Assembly: GCA_964016885.1 (NCBI GenBank)
Contig: OZ024742.1
Coordinates: 121,081,870-121,145,869 of the forward strand
Length of the DNA stretch: 64,000 nt
Reading direction: 5' to 3'
From: Eledone cirrhosa
Lineage: Eukaryota; Mollusca; Cephalopoda; Octopoda; Eledonidae
The notes beneath the pieces are model-generated. The model was given only the letters and a program-made list of their open reading frames with translations. It did not search any database and was not told the DNA's origin. A program made the translations under genes and the position numbers. Below are positions 11,938-24,700 of the stretch, piece after piece; within the stretch, counting starts at the first letter, position 1, and each line of letters starts with the position of its first letter.

Positions 11938-14900
11938 GTAAGACATAGTTAAATTCCAAGTAATTTAAGGGAATTCGGTGAATAATTTAAAGGAATTCTA
12001 TGAATAATTTAATGGAAATCAGTAAATAATTCACAAGTTATTGAGAATAATTTAACCCTTTAGCATTCACATTAATCTACTATTGTATTTTTGTGGTAAA
12101 GGCTTTATATCACATAATATTGAATCAACGAGATTTTGATATTATTTATTTTGAGAAGAATACCCTAATGTCAGTATGAGTAGCCGGTAATGGCCAGTTT
12201 GAAGAGAAAGAGGTGAGAGAATTCTGGCCAGATATGGTTAAAGGAATTCAGTGAATAAATCATAAGTTATTGAGAATAATCTAAGGGAATTCAATGAATA
12301 ATTCACAACTGTCAAGTACAAGGGTCGATTTAATTAACTTTCCCCTTCTCCAAAATAATTAAACATATTCACCATGCATTAACTATTTTACAGAGAAGGC
12401 AATTGTATTTTCTATTCTTTGTACTCTTTTACTGGTTTTGTTCATTAAACTATGACCATGCTTGGACACTGCCATGAAGTGAATTATATCATTTTCTAGT
12501 ATTTTGTCTGGTACTTAATTTATCAAGAGTGATTTTTAGCAGAGTACACTCTCTGTTTCAAGCATTTGAACCAAACCTGTGATCTCTGGATAACTGACTC
12601 CACAAGTCATGGAAGCCCTTTAACTAAGCATTAAAATGAAATACACAGAATGAAAAATAAAAAGGCATTCTTGTGCGTAAGTGCATGTATATGTTTTCTT
12701 TTTTGGGTGTTTTTTAATTCTCTTTCACCCATTACAAGGTAGCTTTTCGATTCCTGTATTGTATTTATGTTTGTATTTCGGTTTATGTTTGTTTGTGTGC
12801 CTTTTTGTATTTGTTTTCATCATTATATTATCAGTTGCTAGGTTATGGGGCTGTTACTATTCCATTTATACGTTCTATTGAGGGTAGGTTTACTTTCTGG
12901 ATTGGTAGTATCGGTAGAGAGTCGGACACCATGCTTTGAACCATAGAGTTACGTCTCTTTATGATCTGAGTTCAAATCCCGCCGAGGTTAACTTTGCCTT
13001 TCATCCTTATGGGGTCGATAAAATAAAGTACCAGTAGTGTACTGGGTAATTGCTGGCCTTGTGCTAAAAATAGAAATAATTATATACATGGCTTCCTTAA
13101 TCTGTCTGAGCATTGTGTTTTTGTTGAATGTGTAAATATGATTGCTATCTTGATATTTTCTAGTTTGGCATGTTGGTGGATCATTGACAAATTTTTCTGA
13201 TCTTTGAGTTTCTGCCAGTGTTCCTTCATCCTTTTTCTTGTACCATGAACCCTTTCTCCTATGTATGTCCTGGTTGTGTTTCTACACTGTCCTTCTGTGC
13301 ACCTTATGCTATATACTATAAAATTTCTGTCTGTACAAGCAGTTTTCTTTTAAGAATGTGCAATTGTTTGTGGGAGTGGGGATATAGAATCTGGGTCAAT
13401 TTGAGGTCAATTTGAAGTTGGTATTAAAGTGGTTAATATGTAAACACTAAATTAAGTAATGTTTAGACTCAGATCAGCTGAGATTCAGTAGACCTATTAT
13501 TAAAGTATTCCACTCCACCCATGACCATCTTAGGTTTTATGATAGTTAGAAAGAAAGCAAATATAATGAATTTCAAAGAAATTATTGATATAGTATACAG
13601 GGACACAAAACAAGTAGGTTAGCTATAACAAGCAAACATACCTATGAATAAATGCAGTCCTTGCTGCACAATATAGCAGTAATAGTAAAAATGATAATAA
13701 TAATAATAATAATAACAACAACAACAAAACAACTAATGATGAACAAATACTTAAAGACCAAATCTACTTCATTAAACTGTACCCAGGAAATGTAATGGGT
13801 GGAAGGATTAAGTATTTGGTTTCCTATTACTCATCCAAGCCTGTTATGTGTGTGTTGCTGAAGTTATTTTTGTCTGAAATATTCAGGGTCAACAGCCATC
13901 ATGTTTTCACCACCCTGCTCTTCTTTCTATTAACCTACTTATTTGGCAGTATTGGTAGAGCATTGAACAACATGATATGTGGAATGTAGTTATGGCCTTT
14001 TACTTTCTGAGTTCAAATCCCATTGAGGTTAGCTTTGCCTTTCATCCTAACAGGGTCAATTAAATAAAATACTACTAACACTCTGGGGTTAATTTAATTG
14101 ACTTTCAACTTCCCTTTAAAATTGCTGACCTTGGGCCAAATGTAAAAACAATTATTATTATTTTAAAGGCAGTGGATTGGCAGAATCAGTAGAGCATTGA
14201 ACAACATGCTTGGCGGCATAGAGTTAGCCCTTTACATTCTGAGTTCAAATCCTGGTAAAGGTTAGCTTTGCCTTTCATCCTTATGGGGTCAATAAAATAA
14301 GTTTGTGGTAATGCACTGGGTTCAATTTAATCAACTTTCCCTTTCCCCCCAAATTTAGGGCCTTGTGCCTAAAGCAGAAACCAATATTATCACTTTATTA
14401 TTTTTATTTTAGGGTGGTGGGTTGACAGTATTGGTAGAGCGTTGGACAACATGCTTTGTGGCATTGAATTATGACCCTTTACGTTCTGAGTTCAGATCCT
14501 GATGGGGTTAGTTTTGCCCTTTCATCCTTATGAGGTCGATAAAATAAAGTACCAGTAATGCACTGGGGGCGATTTAATTGACTTTCCCTTCCCCAAAATT
14601 GTAGGCCTTGTGCCTAAATCAGAAACCATTATTATTATTCTATTTTCTGAGTTTAAATCCCGCCGAGGTTGACTTTGCCTTTCATCCTTACAGGGTCAAT
14701 AAGATAAAGTACCAGTAATGCACTGGGTAATTGCTGGCCTTGTGCCAAATGTAGAAACAATTATTATTATTCTATTTTACTACTACCACCAAAAGAGAAA
14801 AGAAATGTACATGACCCACAGACATGCACATGGGATTAAGAAGTTCATTTTGTAATCACATACTTTTGTGTTCAATCTCACTGCATGATGCCTTTGAAAA

Positions 14901-15378
14901 GTATTTTCTCCCATAGTTGTGGATCAACATATTCCTGAGAGTGTCATGGGGGCAGAGTCCTCAAACACTCCTTCCAACGGGTCCTGTCAGCAGCAACCAT
15001 CTCCAACTGATCCGGTTGGATCGTCAAGCGTGACCAGCCAAGCTCATGGATGTTATCCAACCATCTTGCTCTGGGTCTCTTGCTAGTTGGTTTTGCCTTT
15101 AAAATCTGTCCAGCGATTCTTTGAGTAAAATTTGATAAATAGAAACTATACAGATCATTAGATGTGTATGTGTATGCACGTGAGAACCTTAGATGTGTGT
15201 GCGTGTATTGTGTATTTGTATGTATATACATGGTAGAACATAAGACCATACGTAAGTAAGATGCAGACACCCCGGCTTGTCTGGGAGGTCAGTAGATCCG
15301 CTTCAGTACTGACTTGGTCTGGGTAGACCCATCCAACCCTTGCTAGCAGGGGAAACGGACGTTAAATGATGATGATGA

Positions 15379-15423
<45 letters not shown>

Positions 15424-16189
15424 TATTTTCCGTTGTGTTGTAATATAAATATTACACACAGTAGATATATATATATATATATATATATTGACAATAGCAC
15501 TAAGAGAACATTTAAGCATAATAGAGGTGTATATGAAAACATTTATGTTATATATAGTTTCATAAATACCTCTATTATGCTTAAATGCTGTCTTAGTGCT
15601 ACTAGCAGTGAGTGTCACTGATGAAAGATTAACAAATATATGTTTATTATATACAATAAACATTGGTAGCCTCACAGCCGAAGAAAAATATTTTTTGTAA
15701 CGGAAAAAATTTATTCTCTATTTCCGTGAATATATCATAGTTGCCAGTACATTTTGAGAATGTCAGACAGTGCTGTTTCAAGATTTGTTAATCTTTCATC
15801 AGTGACACTCACTCCAAACAGTACTGGCATGAAATAGTCTATATAAAATTTTGCATGATGATCATTTGCAACTTTTTTAGTCTTATTCTGACCTCATCAA
15901 CTAAGTATAGACTTCATACTTGCAGAAGTAATAACGAAAGAATCACTAGGTAAATGTACAAGATTATACATTAATTGGCTTAGGGGTTGTTTTATTATTT
16001 TACTAGTTTTGGTCATTAGGCTGCAGCCATACTGGGGCTCAGCTTTGAAGGGATTTAATCAATCATATCGACCGCAATACTTACTTTGTCAAGTTTGGTA
16101 CTTATGATATCAATTTATTTTGGTGATCTGCTAAGTTATAAACAACGGATATAAAGAAATTTGAACACACACACACACACATATATATG

Positions 16190-16260
<71 letters not shown>

Positions 16261-18006
16261 AATGGGAACAAAGAATCAGTATTGCATCATATACATATCT
16301 AATGACATATTACATGTTTCCCTGCCGATCAGCTCACCTATATATATATATATATCATCATTATCATCATTTTACATCCGCTTTTCCCTGCTTGCAAGGG
16401 TGGGACGGTTCTTATTCAGCACAGCATCTCTCCACTTGTCACGGTCCTTCATCATCTCCACTGTGAGGTTCAGTGATCTGAGGTCTGTTCTCACCACCTC
16501 CGCCCATGTTTTTCGTGGTCTACCTCTACCACGTCTTCCTTCAACTGGGATTTCCTGGCACTTCTTCACCCATCGATCATCCTCCATGCGCATCACATGT
16601 CCATACCACCGCAGTCTCCTCTTTCGCACACTATATTCTATCCGTCTGAGACACAGTTTCTCTCTCAACACTTCCATGCTGGGTCGTTCACGCACATTGG
16701 CATAAATATAAATATATATATAAATATGGAGGCACATGGCTTAGTGGTTAGAGCATTGGCCTTGCAATCGAAAGGTTGTGAGTTCAATTCTCAGACCGGG
16801 TGATGTGTTGTTTCCTTGAGCAAGACACTTTATTTCACATTGCTCCAGTTTACTCAGCTGTAGAAATGAGATGATAGGGACTGGGGTCCCTATCATTCCA
16901 CTGTAAAGTGGTCGTGGAGGTGCCACGGCAAAAAAGCACCCAGCACTCACTGTAAATGAGGTTGGTGTTAGGAAGGGCATCTAGCTGTAGAAATCAAGCC
17001 AGAATCAGTTCCCGTCCCACTCTTGCAAGCAGGGAAAAGCGGATGTAAAATGAAATGAAAAAAATGAATATATATATAAATATATAACCAAGGATTAGCA
17101 TGGTTCGTTGATTACTCAATGAATACAATTTTACAATAGATTAGAAGCACTCAACTGAAAAGTTTTCCTGGAGTTTGTTTTTAATATTATTCAAAATATT
17201 AACAAATGAAAAACATTCTCACAATCAAAATATACACTTCATCACATATACCTCAAAGGCACCGCGCTGTTCCTTCAGTATGTCCCCATCAGACAAAATA
17301 CATGATCTGACACACGACATGCCGCTACGGTCTTGATTATATTGACTGCCAATACTGGAATTGAATAATCAAGACTGTAGCAGTATGTCACATATCAAAT
17401 CATGCACTTTGTCCGATGAGGACGCACTGAAAAAACAACACAGCACCCCTGAAATATATATAATAGTATATATATATAAAAGTATATATCCTGATTATGA
17501 GGACACCTTTCATTTGTTAATATTTTGAATAATATATAAATATATATATATATATATAAATATTCAATGATATTAAATAAATGGAAACTATATTTATAAA
17601 ACAATATTTATTCTATTATATATATTTCAAGGGCACCAAAAAACCCCTTGGTATGCCTTCAACAGACAAAACACAAAGAGCGCCCTACGAATCTCGACAC
17701 AGCCAAGGACAATCATACCCTATCAGTTGAATATTCCCAGGGAATATTCAACTGATAAGGCATGATCATCCTTGGCCATGTCAAAATTTACAAAACACTC
17801 CTTGTACTTTATCTGATGAAAGCGTACAAGCTCCTTTGGCACCCCTGAACCCTGAAACATATATAACAGAACAAATATGGTTTCATATATATAGTTTCCA
17901 TTTATTTAATATTGAATATTTACTCCAGAAATCTGTCTAGTGTTCTGAATCAGTTATAAACATTTATATTTGTTGGATTTCCAACAAATTAAATATACCT
18001 TCTACT

Positions 18007-18076
<70 letters not shown>

Positions 18077-18641
18077 TACAATGATAAATGGAAACTACAT
18101 TTATAAAACCATACCTACTCCATCATATATACCTCAAGGGTACCAAAACTTTGGTATACTTTCATCAGATAAAACACGAAGTGTGTTTTATATTTGTTGA
18201 GTTACCAACAAATTGAATATCGCTTTTCCTTGTATATAACTATATATATAGTTAAATATAGTTTCCATTTATTTAATATCATTGTATATGATACTCCAAA
18301 AAACTTGTTGAGTGTTCTGAATCAGTTATAAACATTTATATTTGTTGAATTACCAACAAATTGAATATCCCTTCTGCTTATATAAATATATATATTTATA
18401 AATAAATATATATATATTTATAAATAAATATATATATTTATAAATAAACACATATATATATAAATATAACTATATATATATTTATAAATAAATATATATA
18501 TATAAATATAAATATATAAATTTATTTATATAAATATATATATAAATATATATATATGAATATATATATATAAATATATATGTACATATAAATATATACA
18601 TATAAATATATACATATAAATATATATATATAAATATATAA

Positions 18642-18726
<85 letters not shown>

Positions 18727-21281
18727 AATATAAATATATATATATATAAATATATATATATATAAATATATAAATATATATATAAATATATAAATATATA
18801 TATAAATATAAATATATATATATATAAATATAAATATAGATATAAATATAAATATATATATAAATATAAATATATATATATAGAGCATTGGCCTTGCAAT
18901 CGAAAGGTTGTGAGTTCAATCCTCAGACCGGGTGATGTGTTGTTTCCTTGAGCAAGACACTTTATTTCACATTGCTCCAGTTTACTCAGATGTAGAAATG
19001 AGATGATAGGGACTGGGGTCCCTATCATTCCACTGCAAAGTGGTCGTGGAGGTGCCACGGCAAAAAAAGCACCCAGCACTCACTGTAAATGAGGTTGGTG
19101 TTAGGAAGGGCATCCAGCTGTAGAAATCAAGCCAAAAATCAGTTCCCGTCCCACCCTTGCAAGCAGGGAAAAAGCGGACGTAAAATGAAATGATGATGAT
19201 GATGATGATATCATTATGATAGATTACTAAATGAGGATGATGCATGGGAAGAAGAGACCTTACCCCAAGTAGACCCTATAGAGGGGCCAGCAGTACAAGT
19301 CAGCAGCAACGTAGTAAGTAAGGCAATCAAAGATATGAAGATGGGGAAGGCAACCGGTCCATCGGGTATAGCTGCCGAGATGCTGAAGGCATCTGGGTCT
19401 GTAGGTCACACTATAACCACACGTATTGTTAACCAGGTAATACTAGAAGGTGTCATACCAAAAGATTGGTGCAGTAGCATGATTGTCAACTGCTACAAAG
19501 GTAAAGGCGATGCACTAGATAGAGGAAACTATAGAGGTATAAAGCTGATGGACCAGGTCATGAAAGTAACAGAAAGAGTTATAGCACAGTTGATTAGGGA
19601 CCGGGTGAAAATAGACTAGATGCAATTTGGGTTTGTACCAAGAAGAGGCACCACTGATGCCCTCTTCCTTGTGAGGCAGTTACAGGAAAAGTACCTAGCT
19701 AAAAGTAAGCCACTCTACTTGGCATTTGTCGACCTTGAGAAAGCCTTTGACAGAGTTCCACGTGCTGTAATCTGGTGGGCTCTTAGAAAACTAGGAGTAG
19801 ATGAATGGCTTGTGAAAGCGGTACAAGCCATGTATAGGGGAACAGTCAGCAAAGTTAGGATTAGCAATGAGTATAGCGAGGAATTTAGCGTACAAGTTGG
19901 GGTCCACCAGGGCTCTGTTCTTAGCCCCCCTCCTGTTCGTCATAGTCCTGCAGGCAATAACGGAGGAGTTTAAGACCGGATGCCCATGGGAACTCCTGTA
20001 TGCTGATGACCTCGCACTCATAGCTGAATCTATGGTAGAACTTGAGAATAAATTCCAAACTTGGAAGCAGGGACTAGAAAGAAAGGGTCTCAAAGTCAAC
20101 ATGACAAAGACTAAGGTCCTTGTAAGTAGACGAGAAAACAGAACCCAGATCCTCAGGGAAATGGCCTTGCTCAGTATGTAGGAAAGGTGTAGGTAGGAAC
20201 TCCATTCTCTGCCCCAAATGCAAACAATGGGTACACAAGAGATGTAGCAGGATCTCAGGAAGCTTAATTAAGAATCTAGGCTTCACATGCAGCAGCTGTC
20301 CTGAGACAGCAAGCAGCAAACAGCCACAGGAAACAAGTACCACCAATCTCTGGGAGGGCTCTGTAGAAACAGTAGACAGCTTCTGCTACCTAGGTGACAG
20401 AATTAGCAGCGGAGGTAGGTGTTCAGAAAGTACAATAACTAGGGTAAGAACGGGATGGAATAAGTTTAGGGAACTACTACCACTGCTAGCTGCAAAAGGC
20501 TTCTCCCTCAGAATGAAAGGCAGACTGTATGATGCGTGTATCCGAACAGCAATGTTGCATGGTAGTGAGACCTGGGCACTGAAGGTGGAACACTTACGTA
20601 GATTAGAGAGAAACGAAGCCTGCATGCTCCGATGGATGTGTAACAGTAATATACGTGAACGACAAAGCATAAATGAATTGAGAGAAAGACTGAGCATAAG
20701 AGGAATCAAAATGCTGTGTACAGGAGAGGCGGTTGCGCTGGTATGGACATGTGATGCGTATGAAGGATGACAGCTGCATAAAAAGGTGCAGAGCACTAGA
20801 AGTTGATGGAAACCGCGGTGTGGGGAGACCCTAGATGACCTGGGATGAGGTGATAAAAGCCGACCTTACCCAATTACACCTCTCAAAGGCAATGACATAC
20901 GACCGTGACCTCTGGCGTCACGCAGTAATACAGAGTACCCGACCTCCCATGGGTACAAGCTGAAGCATATAGACAATATGCCCCCACACCCCCCACCGCA
21001 AGGTGGTCGTGGAGGTGCCACGGCAAAAAAGCACCCAGCACTCACTGTAAATGAGGTTGGTGTTAGGAAGGGCATCCAGCTGTAGAAATCAAGCCAAATC
21101 AGTTCCTGTATGAGCAAGGCATGGTCAGCCGACCAGACACTGCCCACAACAGGACAACCCGTCTAACCCATGCTAGCGTGGAAGAACGGACGTAAAACGG
21201 TGATGATGATGATGATGATGATATACATAAATATATGTAAATATAGATATATATATATATATAAATATATATATATATATG

Positions 21282-21353
<72 letters not shown>

Positions 21354-21662
21354 AATATACAATATATTGACAAATGGAAACTATATTTATAAAACCATAT
21401 TTATTTTATTATACATATTTCAAGGGCCACCAAGGCAAATTATGGTGCGCTTTCATCAGATAAAATACAATACAGATTTGTTTTATAAATAAATATTCAC
21501 ATACCCTGAAAAAAGACAACCTTAACGGTTGGAGCTTCCTGGAAGCTCTCCAACCGTTTTATCTGATGAAAGTGCACCATAATTTGCCTTGGTGGCCCTT
21601 GAAATATGTATAATAAAATAAATATGGTTTTATAAATATAGTTTCCATTTGTTAATATATTG

Positions 21663-21702
<40 letters not shown>

Positions 21703-24700
21703 TATATCATCATCATCATCATCATTTTACGTCCGTTCTTCCCAGCTTGCAAGGGTGCGACGGGTCTTATTCAGCACAGCATCTCTCCACTCGTCACGGT
21801 CCTTCGTCATCTCCACCATGAGCTTCAGCGATCTGAGGTCTGTTCTCACCACCTCCGCCCATGTTTTTCGTGGTCTACCTCTACCACGTCTTCCTTCAAC
21901 TGGCATTTCCTGGCACTTCTTCACCCATCGGTCATCCTCCATGCACATCACATGTCCATACCACCTCAGTCTCCTCTCCCGTACACTACATTCTATCCCT
22001 CTCAGACACAGTTTCTCTCTCAACACATTCATGCTGGGTCGTTCACACACATTGACACTGCACATCCAACGGAGCATGCTTGCCTCATTTCTCTCCAGCC
22101 GTCGCATGTCCTCTGCAGTTGCTGCCCATGTCTCACTACCATGCAGCATCGCGCTCCTCACACAGGCATCATATAACCTGCCTTTCGTACGCAGGGAGAA
22201 ACCCTTCTTCGTCAGCAGAGGAAGCAGCTCCCTAAACTTCTTCCAACCCGTTCTTATTCTAGATACTATGCCCTCGGAACCCCCCTCCCTCCCATGCTAA
22301 TCTGATCTCCTAGGTACCGGAAACTATCCACCACTTCTATAGCACCCGCCTGCATTTGAAAATTGTGTCTATCAATGCGACTTCTACTGTACATCTACTG
22401 CATACATATTTCTCCCTACCTGTTAGTTTGCCTGCTATCCCACTACATCTCTTGTGTACCCAGGATCTGCATTGTGTGCATTTTATAGAATTTATGCCAG
22501 TTCCTTTTCTGCATATCGAACATGGCCATTTCCCTGACGGAATCAGAGTTTTATCCTCTTTTCTACTCATCAACAGTTTTGTCTTAGATAGGTTCACTCT
22601 CAGTCCTCTTGCTTCCAACTGCTGTTTCCATAGCCAGAATTTATTCTCTAGCTCCTCTACTGATTCTGCTATAAGAACCAGATCGTCAGCATAGAGAAGT
22701 TCCCATGGACAGCCAGTCTTAAACTCCTCTGTTATGGCTTGGAGGACTATAATGAACAAGAGCGAGCTGAGGACTGAACCTTGATGTACTCCTACTTGTA
22801 TCTGGAATTCCTCACTAAACTCCATTCCTACCCTGACTTTACTGACAGTACTTCTGTACAAAGTTTGCACTGTCCTCACAAGCCATTCCTCAACACCTAG
22901 TTTCCTTAGGGACCATCAGATGACAGATCGGGGTACCCTATCAAAGGCCTTCTCTAGGTCAACAAAGGCTAAGTATAGTGACTTATTTTTCTCTAAGAAC
23001 CTCTCTTGCAATTGTCTCACCAAGAAGAGGGCATCTGTTGTACTCTTCCCAGGCACAAAACCAAACTGCATCTCATCTAGTTTGACCCTTTCTTTAATTA
23101 GTTGTGCTAATATCCTTTCTGCCACTTTCATAACCTGATCCATCAGTTTTATACCCCTATAATTGCTCCTCTCCAGAGCATCCCCTTTACCTTTGTAGCA
23201 ATTTATGAGAATACTGCTGCACCAGTCTTTGGGTATGACACCGCCATATATAGCCTGATTGATGATGCATGCAACCTGTTTAGTGCCTACGTCCCCTGAT
23301 GCTTTCAGTATCTCAGCAACTATTCCCGATGGTCCAGCAGCCTTACCATTTTTCATTTCCTTAATCACCTCTTGCACCCTATATTCTTCAATCTCAATAG
23401 CTGGTCCCTCTGTCGGATCTACTGAGAGTAATATCTCTCTCTCCCATTCGTTCTCCACATTCATCAGTCTCTCATAATGACATTTCCAGGCCTCCTTTTT
23501 CTGATCATTCGTGACACTAAGTACACCGGCATCATTCCGGACACATTTATCTCCAACAACATCCTGATTTGCATTAACACACTGCCTTGCAATGTGGAAC
23601 ACCGCACGCCTCTGATCTTCCCATCGCAGAACATTGGCAAACCTCCTACTCTCAGCCGCCCTGCTAAGTACACCTGATGTCTAGCTTCTCTCTTAGCAGC
23701 TACTCTCACCCTTATATATATATATTAAGTTGACGGAACTAGCATGGGTATCACTGCTAGGACCGGTTGCATCTCAGCATACTCAAAAGGTAATGTTAAA
23801 TAAACTCTCAGAGTATACACATAGTTATTCACTTCAATACAACACATGTAAACAGGTACCTTCAATTGTTCCCAAACTCGAGTTTCGGCCACACTTAATG
23901 CAGCAGCAGAGTGCGCTGCACCCTCTGTCCGCATATATTATGCAACAATGCACAATCGGCGCATGTGGCTTCATCAGCGGGCTTTGCCTAATCAATATCC
24001 AATCGATTGACAGCATTCGACTCCAGTCTGTGCTAGCTATGACTGTATGTGACGGCCAACACAGTAAAATGTCGGTAACTGGAATCTCTCTGCGTCACAA
24101 TGCTGTCTCCTGATTGGCTACCAATTTATAAATTTACATGATGACAAGAGACGAAATTCAAATAGTTCGCCCCGCCATAAGCACTCAGCCAACAAATCTC
24201 AAACACAAATTAACAAGTTAGTAAAAAATTGATTAGAGAAATTCAGTCTCCAATCGCTGTACAATAGAATGGTAGCATTCGGTTCTAGTCTCCAAGTCCC
24301 ATTATGAGAAATGGTGCGATACTAACAATGGTAGTCCTAAAACCTTTACAGACACATTAAATATATATATTACATTTTCTAACTCTTATTTCCACTTAAG
24401 CTGTGTCAGTTTTAGTTTGATTTAGACGTCCTCTATTATATCTGAGCTTATAATGTACAATAATTGTTCACTTAATCCTAGTCTGGTTTTACCCTATGTG
24501 AAAACCTAACCAACCCTAACTATATCCTGTTTATGCTCTATACCTTCTTGTTATAAACTTGGATGTAGGTTAAACAAAGGGAAGAAACCTTTGACTAAAT
24601 GTTAAGTAAATGTGAACACATGAAATCTTATTGCTTTCTACTCTCTGTTTAGCAAATACCAGCAACGGGTGCCATATGATTTACTATCTGGCCTTGCTCA

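Larger units (their letters stand above)
21360..21665. repeat. hammerhead foldback element, family 2, best preserved copy
   Basis: Two inverted arms of about 105 bp (21360-21467 and 21555-21662) are nearly identical in reverse complement, each running from the ribozyme to ATAGTTTCCATTTGT. The 90-bp centre contains a second hairpin (CGGTTGGAGCTTCC and its complement, 21514-21556). The element lies in DGCR6 intron 1. Confidence 0.85.

Noticed and set aside
18482..19079. Long IYIYIY-rich open frames up to 185 codons
   Set aside because: They are translations of (TA)n/TAAATA microsatellite DNA, open in several frames at once. The same applies to the frames near 2853-3246, 16161-16466, 21099-21373, 44286-44548, 47199-47393 and 52533-53145.
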